Below are positions 25,894 through 35,219 of a stretch of DNA of 64,000 nucleotides, in pieces. A program made the position numbers and the translations under genes. The stretch covers positions 372,001-436,000 of the forward strand of contig NZ_BHXQ01000002.1 in assembly GCF_003990915.1 (NCBI RefSeq). The letters run 5' to 3'. Source of the stretch: Chryseotalea sanaruensis (GTDB lineage: Bacteria; Bacteroidota; Bacteroidia; Cytophagales; Cyclobacteriaceae). The notes under the pieces were generated by a model. That model had not been told where the DNA came from. It saw only the letters and a list, made by a program, of their open reading frames with translations, and made no database searches. Position 1 is the first letter of the stretch; the number at the start of each line of letters is the position of its first letter.

Positions 25894-28305
25894 CTACTCC
25901 TGTCTTAGTGAACTCACGGGATTAGCAATGGCCGCTCTAATTGTTTGCGTACTTACAATTAATAAAGTTAGTAGTAGTGCAATAGCGGAAGTATACATGA
26001 AAATAAGAGGATTCATCTCCATTCTATAAGCAAAGCCTTGTAACCATTCTTGCGCAAAGTACCATACTATTGGTACTGCAAGGCCATTAGCCAGTAACAC
26101 AAGCAATAAAAACTCCTTAGATAACATGCTTGTGATGCTCATTACATTTGCACCCAACACCTTTCTGATGCCTATTTCTTTGGTACGTGTTACTACCATA
26201 AATGAAACAAGACCTAATAAGCCAATGGTAGCAATAATCAATGTAATGGTTGAGAACATACCCAAAACTTTCGCCAGCCGTTGCTCCGCCTGATATTGTT
26301 TCTCAAAGCTTTCATTCAAAAAGAAATAGTTGAAATCGTAACCTTCAAATTTTGTCTTCCATAAACTCGATATCGCTTCAATAACTTGTTGTGTTTCTTT
26401 AGTTTGATAGCGCACTGCAAAGAGATAACTATACTCTGGCGCATAGTCCATAGTGATGGGCCTAACCTTGCGCTGCAAACCTGACTGATGGTAATCTTTA
26501 ACTACTCCAATAACTTCTCCTTCCGGTGTGCTCGAGGGTGATGTGATTGTTTTGCCAAGCGCTTGTTCTGGAGAGCCCCAACCAAATTGTTTTACCGCAG
26601 TTTCATTCAGAATCAATCCGTTTGCCAATTCCTGCGTGCGGCTTTTATCAAAATTACGTCCTGCAATTAGTTCAAGATCAAGCGCACTAATGTATTTCTC
26701 ATCTACAGCCATGTACTCTACACTAACAGTTTCATCCCCATCCTTTCCTTCAGGGTATGCAATTTGTCCTACCCACCCAGGGGTACCAGGTAATGCATTG
26801 GTATAACTTACAGCACTAACAAAGGCAAGGTTCTCAAGTTCTGTTTTAAGTGCTTCGAAAGCATTGGGTTCGCTTGCGTTTACTCTGGCACTGTTAATCA
26901 CAAGCACTTGGTCTTTTGAAAAGCCTAGTGCTTTTTCTTGCATAAAATTAAGTTGCTGAATAACCACAAAGGTTCCTGTAAGAAATACAACAGAAATAAC
27001 AAATTGAAAAACAACTAATGCTCTTCTTAAATGAGTTCCTTGTTTATTGTTTTGCAGTTTACCTTTAAGAATAGTCGCTGGCTTCATTCCCGACATAATA
27101 ATAGCAGGGTAATACCCGGCAAGTAATGTTATCAACAACACAAGTATTGTAACTCCGATTATAATGTTGCTATTCAAAAGCGCAGTCAGGTTGTACGCTT
27201 TTGCTAATAATGAATTAAACAAAGGCATAAATACGCCTAGCAATCCCAAGGCAATAAATAATGCCATGGCAGTCAGTACAAATGATTCACTTAAAAATTG
27301 TACAACAAGGCCACCCCGTGTAGAGCCAACTACTTTTCTTAATCCAACCTCCTTTGCTCTGTAAACAGAACGTGCTGTTGCGAGATTAACAAAATTGATA
27401 CAAGCAAGCAGAATAACAAAAGCTGCGATACCAATTAGCATATACACTCTTTTGATACTTCCTAAAGTACCCATGCCATTGCCGGCTTCACTTTTAAGAT
27501 AGATATCACGCATGGCCTCAAACTCTACATAAGCAGTAGTGCCCCAGCTTTTCATCATGTCACCTACCCGATCCATGTAAATGCTTTTAGCCTTGGTAAA
27601 AAATGCTTGTTCCTCAACTCCCTCCTTTAGCAACACATAGTTTCTCATGTTAATATTGCCCCAGCCCTCATCGAAAGAAAATGATTCGAGTTTTTGATAG
27701 GTCGCAAATGATACAAGCATGTCAGCCTGAATATGTGAGTTATTCGGAATATTCTCCATTACACCCGTAACAACAAACTGTAAGGTGTCGGCCATTACCA
27801 ATGTCTTATTAAGTGCCTGACCATTTGGGAAATATTTTTCCTGCATTGCTTTTGATATAACAACGCTGTAAGGATCATTAAGCGCATTGTTACTATTGCC
27901 TTCAATAAGAGGGAAGGAAAATAATTTAAAAAATTCTGGTGTAGCGTAATGCAGTGACTGACGAATACGTTTATCGTTATAATTAATGGTTAAATAGGAA
28001 GCGCTTCTTGTATAGAGCACTGCCTCTACCTCCGGAAATTCCTTTTCTAAAACTTTACCAACAGGCCATCCGTTGGTTTCATTGGCTGAGCCTTTTGTGG
28101 CACCCAGATCATAAAAGCTTGTGTTAACCCGATATATCCTGTCTCCCTTTACGTGAAAATTATCGTAAGACAGTTCATCTACTACAAAAAGCATGATGAA
28201 AATTCCAACCATCAGACCCAGTGATAAGCCTGCAAGGTTTATGGTCGCGTAAGCTTTGTGTTTTAATAAACTGCGAAAGGCGATTTTAAAATAATTGCTC
28301 AGCAT
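25894..28305 (-). CDS. FtsX/MacB-type ABC transporter permease
   Basis: 803 residues. The N-terminus (MLSNYFKIAFRSLLKHKAYATINL) and first helix match the duplicated FtsX permeases common in Bacteroidota. There are two MacB_PCD periplasmic regions (after residue 45 and again after the mid-protein helices) and two FtsX cores (EVGLRKVVGSTRGGLVVQFLSESF and EIGIRKVLGANVMSITSMLSKEF). The C-terminus AAIANPVSSLRQE is typical. It would work with a cytoplasmic ATPase, but none is encoded nearby. The substrate is unknown; such transporters act on lipoproteins, peptides or antibiotics. Confidence 0.85.
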   Translation of the reverse strand: MLSNYFKIAFRSLLKHKAYATINLAGLSLGLMVGIFIMLFVVDELSYDNFHVKGDRIYRVNTSFYDLGATKGSANETNGWPVGKVLEKEFPEVEAVLYTRSASYLTINYNDKRIRQSLHYATPEFFKLFSFPLIEGNSNNALNDPYSVVISKAMQEKYFPNGQALNKTLVMADTLQFVVTGVMENIPNNSHIQADMLVSFATYQKLESFSFDEGWGNINMRNYVLLKEGVEEQAFFTKAKSIYMDRVGDMMKSWGTTAYVEFEAMRDIYLKSEAGNGMGTLGSIKRVYMLIGIAAFVILLACINFVNLATARSVYRAKEVGLRKVVGSTRGGLVVQFLSESFVLTAMALFIALGLLGVFMPLFNSLLAKAYNLTALLNSNIIIGVTILVLLITLLAGYYPAIIMSGMKPATILKGKLQNNKQGTHLRRALVVFQFVISVVFLTGTFVVIQQLNFMQEKALGFSKDQVLVINSARVNASEPNAFEALKTELENLAFVSAVSYTNALPGTPGWVGQIAYPEGKDGDETVSVEYMAVDEKYISALDLELIAGRNFDKSRTQELANGLILNETAVKQFGWGSPEQALGKTITSPSSTPEGEVIGVVKDYHQSGLQRKVRPITMDYAPEYSYLFAVRYQTKETQQVIEAISSLWKTKFEGYDFNYFFLNESFEKQYQAEQRLAKVLGMFSTITLIIATIGLLGLVSFMVVTRTKEIGIRKVLGANVMSITSMLSKEFLLLVLLANGLAVPIVWYFAQEWLQGFAYRMEMNPLIFMYTSAIALLLTLLIVSTQTIRAAIANPVSSLRQE

Positions 28306-28402
28306 CAGGTTTTTTTCCTTAGACTATTGAAAAACTATGCCAATCAAAAATCCGCAAATACAGGGCGCAAAAGCTATTTCAAATTTTGGAGGTTGATTAA
28401 TT

Positions 28403-28420
28403 ACGAACAATCTTGTTCGT
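28403..28420. repeat. Perfect 8-bp inverted repeat in an intergenic gap
   Basis: ACGAACAA (28403-28410) and TTGTTCGT (28413-28420) flank a TC. It lies between the pirin stop and the permease start, both leftward. It has no U tract, so it may be an operator for the permease gene or an RNA hairpin. Confidence 0.35.
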
Positions 28421-28438
28421 TCACGGACACCCACGTAA

Positions 28439-29332
28439 CTACTTTTGCGTGAGGTTGGAAGTCTGTTGAGGCAGCGGCACAAACTCTGTTTCGCCAGGCA
28501 CAGGAATAAAGCTTTGGTTAAGCCAGCGCTGTTTTGCCTCTTCAATTTTCTCTTTGCTGCTGGCTACAAAATTCCAATAGATAAATCGTTCTTCTGGAAA
28601 AGTTTCGCCACCAAAAATGTATAGTGTTGTGTTTGCACTGATATCAAATTCACATAACGTGCTGTCTTTACTCACCAAAATATGCTTGGGTTCGTACACA
28701 TGACCTTCGCTTTGTATGCTGCCTTCTAAAATGTAAAGGGCAGATTCTCCATACAGCTGATTACCAATAGATATTCGTTGGGCTGTTGTGCTTTTTATCT
28801 CAATAAAATATAGCGTGCTGTAAACAGGCACTGGCGATTTTCTGCCAAAGGCTTCGCCTGCAATCAGCTTATACGATACCCCATGCTCTTGCCAAGATGG
28901 AATGTCTTGTTCATCTACATGATGAAAAGCCGGATGCATATTCTCTAAATGCTTCGGTAACGCCACCCAGATTTGCAAGCCATGTACTTTCTTCTCTTTG
29001 CCGCGCAGACGTTGGGGCGTTCTTTCGGAGTGTACTATACCGCTGCCGGCTGTCATCCAGTTTACCTGACCAGGATTAATTTCAACCTCAGTCCCTAGAC
29101 TGTCTTTGTGCATGATGCTGCCTTCAAACAAAAAGGTTAACGTGGATAGGCCTATGTGCGGATGAGGCGGAACATCCATATTTTCTTCAGCACCTAAAGT
29201 AGCTGGGCCCATATGATCGATAAAGGCAAATGGCCCCACCATTCTTTTCTCACGAAAAGGAAGCAGTCTGCCAACCATAAAATTACCAATGTTGCGGGGG
29301 CGCTCTTCAATAATTAAACTGATGTTCGACAT
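28439..29332 (-). CDS. Pirin family protein
   Basis: 297 residues with the pirin bicupin pattern: the RPRNIGNFMVGRLLPFREKRMVGPF start, the metal-binding motif PPHPHIGLSTLTFLFEGSIMHKD split around residues 55-77, and GIVHSERTP, in which the pirin His-His-His-Glu metal site is preserved (His56, His58, His101 and a Glu at 103). Some bacterial pirins are quercetinases or stress regulators; the role here is unknown. It stands between an intergenic hairpin and the AlkB-like gene, about 130 bases upstream of the permease gene in transcription order. Confidence 0.9.
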   Translation of the reverse strand: MSNISLIIEERPRNIGNFMVGRLLPFREKRMVGPFAFIDHMGPATLGAEENMDVPPHPHIGLSTLTFLFEGSIMHKDSLGTEVEINPGQVNWMTAGSGIVHSERTPQRLRGKEKKVHGLQIWVALPKHLENMHPAFHHVDEQDIPSWQEHGVSYKLIAGEAFGRKSPVPVYSTLYFIEIKSTTAQRISIGNQLYGESALYILEGSIQSEGHVYEPKHILVSKDSTLCEFDISANTTLYIFGGETFPEERFIYWNFVASSKEKIEEAKQRWLNQSFIPVPGETEFVPLPQQTSNLTQK

Positions 29333-29383
29333 ACATTCTCATTTTACTAGTTCAATTTCTTTTGGTAAAGCTTCCTTATTCAT

Positions 29384-29400
29384 CCTCTCCTTGGGAGAGG
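29384..29400. repeat. Small GC-rich hairpin (CCTCTCC-TTG-GGAGAGG)
   Basis: CCTCTCC (29384-29390) pairs with GGAGAGG (29394-29400) across a three-base loop, in the 141-base gap upstream of pirin. Palindromes of this CCTCTCC..GGAGAGG type are frequent intergenic elements in Bacteroidota genomes, to my recollection. Only one copy is seen here, so repetition is untested. Confidence 0.4.
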
Positions 29401-29473
29401 ACTGCAATTGAGGCCAATAAAAAAGGCTTAACTAAACATCATTGCTTTACGAATATACAAAATGCCTGATTTA

Positions 29474-30079
29474 TTATTGCCCTACAATTGTTCTGAAAGT
29501 AAGATTGATGCGAGGGCGTTTTACTTTGGTAGTGGGCGGCAGACGATGTAACCAGTAGTCCTGCGTTGCGCCTTTCATAATCAACAAGCTCCCGTGTTCT
29601 AATAGCAACGAAATAGTTTCGGCTGTCTTTTTATGTTTAAAGGCAAATTTTCTCTCTGCTCCAAAGCTAAAGGAAGCGATAGCACCATGTTTCTTTAATG
29701 TTTTCTCGCCATCACTGTGCCAAGCCATTCCCTCCTCGCCTGTATGATAAAGATTTAGTAGACAGGAGTTATATGTTTCTCCTGAGAGCTTCTCCGCTAA
29801 TGTTTTTAATGATTGGAGTTCTTCCGTCCAAGGCAAAGCTTCTTTAGTTGTGTTTGAATAAGAATAGGAAAACGGTTTGTCTCCATACCAAGCAACCTTT
29901 CTTTTAGTCACATAATGCTTACCATAGATAACAGCCTCATCATTTCGCCATTCAATTGTGCTAAACAGGCGATTGAAAAAAATCAGCGCTTCAGCATCAC
30001 TCATGATCTTACCAAAATAATTAACCACACCATCAGCAGGTAAAAGGTTGGTGGAAATATCGTTGTTGAAAAGATTCAT
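29474..30079 (-). CDS. alkB: AlkB-like Fe(II)/2-oxoglutarate-dependent DNA repair dioxygenase
   Basis: 201 residues of the short bacterial/ALKBH2-3-like type. It shows the metal-binding HSD in GMAWHSDGEK, the distal His in DYWLHRLPP and the 2-oxoglutarate Arg in RINLTFR, plus the nucleotide-flip region (LLNLYHTGEEG). The enzyme would remove alkyl adducts from bases by oxidation. It is flanked by pirin and a permease on the same strand with gaps over 40 bases, so it is probably its own transcription unit. Confidence 0.87.
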   Translation of the reverse strand: MNLFNNDISTNLLPADGVVNYFGKIMSDAEALIFFNRLFSTIEWRNDEAVIYGKHYVTKRKVAWYGDKPFSYSYSNTTKEALPWTEELQSLKTLAEKLSGETYNSCLLNLYHTGEEGMAWHSDGEKTLKKHGAIASFSFGAERKFAFKHKKTAETISLLLEHGSLLIMKGATQDYWLHRLPPTTKVKRPRINLTFRTIVGQ

Positions 30080-30122
30080 TTGAATTTTATGTCAACAACA
30101 GTCACTAATTGTTTTTGTTTTA

Positions 30123-31334
30123 TCATTCCCTTCTAATCGCCTCCACCGGATCAAGACGTGAGGCCCGAATGGCTGGGTAGGTGCCAAAGATAATACCTAC
30201 AAGCAAAGAAATTACACCTATCACTAACATAGTGTTAACAGTGTAGGCTGCTTGAAAAGGCATTTCTGTAATTGCTCTCACAATTGGAATGAAGGCCATG
30301 GTGCCTAACACTCCAAGGGTTAAACCTATTAAACTTCCAAAAGTTGAAACCGTAACTGACTCAGATAAAAATTGCAGCATGATATCGGTTCTGTTAGCGC
30401 CAACAGCCTTTCTTATACCAATCTCGACCGTTCTTTCTGTTACCGAAATCAATAATACATTCATAACACCAATACCTCCAACCAAAACTGAGATGCCAAC
30501 AATCATACCCATGATGATTCTGAAAAGTAGGAAGCCTTGTGAAGCTTGCTTCACACGCATCTCGTTTGTTTGTATGGAAAAATCCTTTGTTGAACCATAT
30601 TTTGTCTTCAAAAAAGTCATTACCTCTTCTTTTAAAAGCACTACATCTTCTACACTTTCTGCCTCAATGATCAGCTCTGGAGCATTTGCTTTTAACTCAG
30701 CCTCTGTCAACAAGGTTATGGGTACTAAAAGATGAGGAGACGTTGAGCGATCATTTTCTAAAACGCCATGAACAGTTAATTGGTGTGTGCCTACTTGCAG
30801 TGTTTTACCTAATAGTGTGTTGAGGGAATCCTTTGGCCAGGCTTTTTTGGCAAAGTGTTCGTTAATCAAAACTATTTTATTTTCTTCTTTTAAATCCTTA
30901 GCAGAAAAAAGCCTGCCATGTAGTGCCTTTATACGAGGATGTGTTTTTTCTCCTGTTGCCCAAATGTTAGTTCCTATTGTACTGTCGCCCACCGCAATAG
31001 CATCCACCGAAACTCTGGTCAAATAATAATGGGCGGGTTTAGAAAGATTGAGTTCTGCCAAATCAGCTGAGTGAAGAATTGAAAAGCTGTCTTTCCTTAT
31101 TCGCACATTATTAATGGTCTCATAAGCATTGCTTCTTACAGCAATCGCCTTCAAAGAAGTTGTTTGTGTAATTTGCTGATTGGCATATTCTTCCATACCA
31201 TCAATAAGGGAAAGAATTGCTACTAAAGACGCTACACCAATAACAATCCCTAATACTGACAGAAGTGTATGAAAAAAGTGCGAGCGAATGTTTTGAATAG
31301 CTAGTAAGAAAGAGCTGCTGATCTTTTTTAGCAT
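30123..31334 (-). CDS. MacB-like ABC transporter permease, single FtsX unit
   Basis: 403 residues, the size of a MacB-type permease lacking its ATPase domain. The first helix (FFHTLLSVLGIVIGVASLVAIL), a large periplasmic domain, and three C-terminal helices (LLFRIIMGMIVGISVLVGGIG, LIGLTLGVLGTMAFIPI, VIGVISLLVGIIFG) with TVEIGIRKAVGANRTDIMLQ and the ending PVEAIRRE are diagnostic. It would assemble with an ATPase and a periplasmic adaptor encoded elsewhere. None lies nearby. Confidence 0.87.
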   Translation of the reverse strand: MLKKISSSFLLAIQNIRSHFFHTLLSVLGIVIGVASLVAILSLIDGMEEYANQQITQTTSLKAIAVRSNAYETINNVRIRKDSFSILHSADLAELNLSKPAHYYLTRVSVDAIAVGDSTIGTNIWATGEKTHPRIKALHGRLFSAKDLKEENKIVLINEHFAKKAWPKDSLNTLLGKTLQVGTHQLTVHGVLENDRSTSPHLLVPITLLTEAELKANAPELIIEAESVEDVVLLKEEVMTFLKTKYGSTKDFSIQTNEMRVKQASQGFLLFRIIMGMIVGISVLVGGIGVMNVLLISVTERTVEIGIRKAVGANRTDIMLQFLSESVTVSTFGSLIGLTLGVLGTMAFIPIVRAITEMPFQAAYTVNTMLVIGVISLLVGIIFGTYPAIRASRLDPVEAIRRE

Positions 31335-31428
31335 ATGAAGTTTTTTGTTGAAAGACTTTTAGGATGATATTTTGTTACAATCATCGTACTAAAATAAACC
31401 ATCATTGTGCCTACTTACTGAAATAGTG

Positions 31429-31935
31429 CTAATCAGTATTCAATTTCTGCAGCAAAACCAATTGACCTAGGTGATAGCTTTGGTGATTGGTTCGGTTTAT
31501 CAACACATTCAGCTTGTTTCGGTGCGGCTCTTTTACAAAAATCTCATCACTTACAGAGGTGTGTTTTAAAAACCATGCTTCTGGTTCCATCTTTCCAAAG
31601 TTACTGGCGAGTGCTTCATTTACCTGTCTCCAATATTTTTTTAATTGCTCTAAAGATGGAAACTCATGACCTGATTTATCAGGGGTACGGATAAACATGT
31701 GCTCCCATTCAGGATGCAAGCGGTCACTGAACTCAAACAACGAAAGCATGTAATCATTTACTGCCGCGAGGTGACCCAAAATATAAATACCTCTGTTTTT
31801 ACCGGGCGCTATTTCGCTCATCCATTGCTCGTCAGTAAAGCTTTCTATTAATTTATCCATTTGTTTCACCTGAGAATCCCAGGCACTGATAGCCATTTTT
31901 ACAAAAAGTGCGGGGGTCGCTTGAACTGTTGTCAT
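31429..31935 (-). CDS. DinB-like metal-dependent hydrolase family protein
   Basis: 168 residues forming the DinB/YfiT four-helix fold. His residues in the three expected helices are visible (LGHLAAVNDYML in helix 2, NRTNHQSYHLGQL in helix 4), the usual metal site. Family members include thiol S-transferases and DNA-damage-inducible proteins; the substrate here is unknown. It precedes, on the same strand, the MacB-like permease by about 95 bases. Confidence 0.8.
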   Translation of the reverse strand: MTTVQATPALFVKMAISAWDSQVKQMDKLIESFTDEQWMSEIAPGKNRGIYILGHLAAVNDYMLSLFEFSDRLHPEWEHMFIRTPDKSGHEFPSLEQLKKYWRQVNEALASNFGKMEPEAWFLKHTSVSDEIFVKEPHRNKLNVLINRTNHQSYHLGQLVLLQKLNTD

Positions 31936-32006
31936 TGTTTCGGTTTTAAAGTCTTATCTACAAATGATTTCTGTAGGCCAATGGTTCCTTACTTTAGAAT
32001 TAAAAA

Positions 32007-33614
32007 CTAATTCTTATTTCTAATCATTTCCGCTGCCTTCTCTGCTATCATAATTACAGGTGCATTTGTATTACCGCTACAGATCACTGGCATTATGGAA
32101 GCATCAACCACACGTAAATTTTCCATGCCTATTACTTTTAGTTGCGGGTCGACTACAGCCATCTCATCAACACCCATTTTACATGTACCCACCGGATGGT
32201 ACACGCATTCGGCACTGCGTTGGATGTGCTCTAGTATTTCATCATCTGAAGTGCGTTTTTCCGGAACGTGGTTGCGAATTCTGTAAGTATCAAAAGCATT
32301 TTGGTCCAAGGTTTCAAGCGCATGTCTTGCGGCCTTCACCATAACCTCTCTGTCTTTTTCATTACTTAAATACTTCGGATCAATAAGCGGTGCTGCATTC
32401 GGATCGTTTGAAGAAAGGGATACTTGTCCGCGACTTTCTGGCCTTACTTGCGTTGGTAAAATTGTATAGCCATTCTCGGTTGGAAAAGTATCGAGGTTAA
32501 AAATGTCATAACTATAGTTATCACCGGGTTGTGTTGGTGTAAACTGAAATTGAATATCCGGTCTTGTTTGTGCTGCATCTGATTTCAAAAATGCCACTGC
32601 CTCCAGTGGGCCGATGGATAATGGCCCGCTTCCAGATATAAAGTATTTACCCAATGCTACAGCGCGCATGTGCATAGGCACATAATGATTATTGGTATTA
32701 ACATTACTCAAACTACTAACGGCATAAAATAAATGGTCTTGAAGATTTTTGCCAACGCCTTCTAATTCATGTTGCATCGCTATCCCATGTTTTTGCAAGT
32801 CATCTTTTGAGCCAATGCCCGACAGCATTAAAATCTTGGGTGATTCAAATGCACCTGCTGTTACGATTACTTCATTTTTTGCTCTGGCGGTTAATGTACT
32901 ACTACTTTTTGTCATGAAATCAACACCGATTACCCGGGTGTGTTGCAACACTAGTTTTTTACAGACTGCTCCCGTTATTATAGTCAGGTTGCTTCGTTTC
33001 ATTATTGGGTGAAGAAATGCCTTGGCTGTGCTTTGTCGCTTCGATTGCTTCATCGTGTACTGCAACCAGCCTGCACCGTCTTGTGTGGCACCGTTAATAT
33101 CCTGGTTAAGTGGTAACCCCTTCTGAACACATGCTTGTATAAAAGCTTCACCAACTTTTGTATGGTACCAGGTGGCTTGTGTTACATTCAGTAGGCCGCC
33201 TTTACTGTGGTATTCGTTTTCGTATTGTTCGTTATGCTCAGATTTTTTAAAGTAAGGCAATACATCCTGATACGACCAACCCTTACAACCTAAAGCGGAC
33301 CAGTTGTCATAATCTTCGCGCTGTCCTCTTACATAAGCCATGGCATTAGTTGAGCTTGATCCTCCTAATACTTTACCACGTGGGTGATAGATTTTTCTGT
33401 TCTGTAAAAAAGGTTGAGGTGTGGTGTAATAACAATTCCAATCTACTTTACTGTGATGCAACATAGAATAACCACCAGGAATATGAATGAAGGGATGAGA
33501 GTCCTTCCCTCCCGCTTCCAGCAGTAATACACTTGTATTCGGATTTTCCGAGAGACGATTTGCCAGCACACATCCGGCAGAACCAGCCCCAATAATGATG
33601 TAGTCGTAAGTCAT
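32007..33614 (-). CDS. GMC-family FAD oxidoreductase (choline dehydrogenase-like)
   Basis: 535 residues. The FAD-binding Rossmann motif [17 protein letters not shown] starts at residue 5. The GMC signature regions [19 protein letters not shown] and [17 protein letters not shown] follow, and the active-site His is in [10 protein letters not shown] near residue 477. Relatives oxidise choline, alcohols or sugars. BetA-like similarity suggests choline or another alcohol, but there is no betaine aldehyde dehydrogenase beside it, so the substrate is open. A TACCTTAG element about 20 bases upstream of the start resembles a -7 box. Confidence 0.9.
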   Translation of the reverse strand: MTYDYIIIGAGSAGCVLANRLSENPNTSVLLLEAGGKDSHPFIHIPGGYSMLHHSKVDWNCYYTTPQPFLQNRKIYHPRGKVLGGSSSTNAMAYVRGQREDYDNWSALGCKGWSYQDVLPYFKKSEHNEQYENEYHSKGGLLNVTQATWYHTKVGEAFIQACVQKGLPLNQDINGATQDGAGWLQYTMKQSKRQSTAKAFLHPIMKRSNLTIITGAVCKKLVLQHTRVIGVDFMTKSSSTLTARAKNEVIVTAGAFESPKILMLSGIGSKDDLQKHGIAMQHELEGVGKNLQDHLFYAVSSLSNVNTNNHYVPMHMRAVALGKYFISGSGPLSIGPLEAVAFLKSDAAQTRPDIQFQFTPTQPGDNYSYDIFNLDTFPTENGYTILPTQVRPESRGQVSLSSNDPNAAPLIDPKYLSNEKDREVMVKAARHALETLDQNAFDTYRIRNHVPEKRTSDDEILEHIQRSAECVYHPVGTCKMGVDEMAVVDPQLKVIGMENLRVVDASIMPVICSGNTNAPVIMIAEKAAEMIRNKN

Positions 33615-33669
33615 AAAAGAATGTACGACCTAAGGTAGAAGATTTAATATTAAAAATAACCTCCATTAA

Positions 33670-33709
33670 CCACCGAGGTCTGTTTGCTGTCGCAAACAGA
33701 CCTCGGTGG
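33670..33709. repeat. Perfect 18-bp GC-rich hairpin between two leftward genes
   Basis: CCACCGAGGTCTGTTTGC (33670-33687) and its exact complement (33692-33709) flank the loop TGTC. It is downstream of the 33736 paralogue gene and upstream of the GMC gene. The stem is far more GC-rich than its surroundings. On the leftward strand it is followed by a T-rich stretch, so it may act as a terminator or attenuator, or be a dispersed palindromic element. Confidence 0.75.
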
Positions 33710-33735
33710 ATTGGTGGTGGTGTAAAAAATCCTTT

Positions 33736-34332
33736 TTACTGAACCATCTTCGCGATTTTATCTACCGGGATGGTGTTGGCCCATTTCAATACTTCGGTCT
33801 CGTTGCTTTTGTCTGCATACAAGGTTAAAAGTGTTGAATTCATCGGAATTTGTAATGTGTAGTTTTCAACATTAGTTTCGCTGTCCACACTTTTCTGTAG
33901 TATGCTTTTGTATCCGCCAATTTTTACCACTTTTTGTGAGCCATCTCCTGAGTTACCCATAAAAGGCATGGCCAAAATTGCATTTAGCGAAGCAACAAGT
34001 GGTGAGTTACTCATGATTTCAATTCTTGCCTCTTTTTCCTGTGAGCCATATTCACGATGAATAAGACAACCTGCTAAGCCTGTATTAGCCGTCACATTAT
34101 CATTGATAATATTGGCGTTCAGTGCATCCATTTTAGTTGGCAAAAGTGCTAATACCTCCTTACCAATTTGCACATCAAGTTCTGTCATTAATTGTTGCAT
34201 GGCAAAGCGTGATGCTTCCAGATTGCCTTTGGCGTATTCAGCTTTTGCGGTGGCTAAATGGGTATCAAACTGCGCAAATACAGTAGTTGCACAGGTCAAA
34301 AGTATAAGTGTTAATAATTTTTTCATGTTCAT
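33736..34332 (-). CDS. Exported protein of unknown function, paralogue of the neighbouring gene
   Basis: 198 residues with a signal peptide (MKKLLTLILLTCATTVFA). The body (ASRFAMQQLMTELDVQIGKEVLALLP ... LIHREYGSQEKEARIEI ... VASLNAILAMPFMG ... VVKIGGYKSILQ) aligns by eye with residues 90-263 of the next upstream gene, giving a helical start and a beta-rich end. I recognise no named family. It lies 33 bases after that paralogue gene, so the pair is one operon. The predicted location is periplasmic or surface. Confidence 0.7.
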   Translation of the reverse strand: MNMKKLLTLILLTCATTVFAQFDTHLATAKAEYAKGNLEASRFAMQQLMTELDVQIGKEVLALLPTKMDALNANIINDNVTANTGLAGCLIHREYGSQEKEARIEIMSNSPLVASLNAILAMPFMGNSGDGSQKVVKIGGYKSILQKSVDSETNVENYTLQIPMNSTLLTLYADKSNETEVLKWANTIPVDKIAKMVQ

Positions 34333-34365
34333 CAGTTTTTTCAGATGGAATCTTTTTCCGCTGGC

Positions 34366-35157
34366 TTATTGTTCGCCTAGCTTGTTTTTAATGGCATCTA
34401 TATCAAAAGCTTCTGCTGCCTTAGTTATCTCTTGTTCGTTGGCAAAATTTATACCCTCCCAAACAATAATAGAAGATTGGCCTATACCAACGCTTATTTT
34501 ATAGCCACTTGATTCACTGTATTCAATTACACCTCTATAGCCTTTTACTTTTATTTGCTTGAACTGTTGTTCGCCACCAGTTGTTTGCCCGTAGCCAGCA
34601 TTAGTCATATACATATTATAGGAAGCCATCCAAACAGAATTATTCGCCACAGTAACTGTCAATTGTTTATCGTCCTTTAAATATTCTCTGTGTATGGTTA
34701 GTCCTACCCATCCATAGCCTGTGCTGGTAACCTGGTCTGCACTTTCTTCTTTAGGTAAACCAGAAACAGACTCAGGTAAGGATTTTAAAATGTCATTGCC
34801 AATTTCCATTTCTACACCAAGCATAGCCTGCTGAACCGCGTAACGTGCCTCACCATAGTTTTTGGTTTTATAGGAGACTTCTGCATCACTCAGGTTCTGG
34901 CTAACATCCGGAGGCGTGCTGATTAGTCCACCACCACCCTTATTATTAGGGTTACTGCTATTATTTGAAGGATTGTTGTTGCCGTTATTAGCATTGTCTC
35001 CTGTGTTTTTTGTGCCTTGCTTTCCACTCAGTTTCTTGTCAATGGCTCTATCGGCTGCTTGTTCTGCTTTTTGTTTAAGCTTGTTAAGCACCGCTTGACC
35101 GTTCGATTGGATGGCAAACAGGCTCACAAAAAGAATAATAATGAAGGGCTGTTTCAT
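34366..35157 (-). CDS. Exported protein of unknown function with Asn/Gly-rich linker
   Basis: 263 residues. The signal peptide (MKQPFIIILFVSLFAIQSNG) is followed by a Lys/Gln-rich helix (LNKLKQKAEQAADRAID), a 35-residue Asn/Ser/Gly linker (NANNGNNNPSNNSSN) and a folded part (EARYAVQQAMLGVEMEIG ... LTIHREYLKDDKQLTVTVANN ... VWMASYNMYM ... IKVKGYRGVIEYSE) sharing pattern with the downstream gene. The pair looks like a tandem duplication. The family is unrecognised. The IHREY motif in both proteins is the most conserved element seen. Confidence 0.7.
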   Translation of the reverse strand: MKQPFIIILFVSLFAIQSNGQAVLNKLKQKAEQAADRAIDKKLSGKQGTKNTGDNANNGNNNPSNNSSNPNNKGGGGLISTPPDVSQNLSDAEVSYKTKNYGEARYAVQQAMLGVEMEIGNDILKSLPESVSGLPKEESADQVTSTGYGWVGLTIHREYLKDDKQLTVTVANNSVWMASYNMYMTNAGYGQTTGGEQQFKQIKVKGYRGVIEYSESSGYKISVGIGQSSIIVWEGINFANEQEITKAAEAFDIDAIKNKLGEQ

Positions 35158-35219
35158 TTTATTGGATTTGGATTGTTATTTGAGTTCTAATTTAATAATT
35201 CTCATTAAAACGGAGACAC

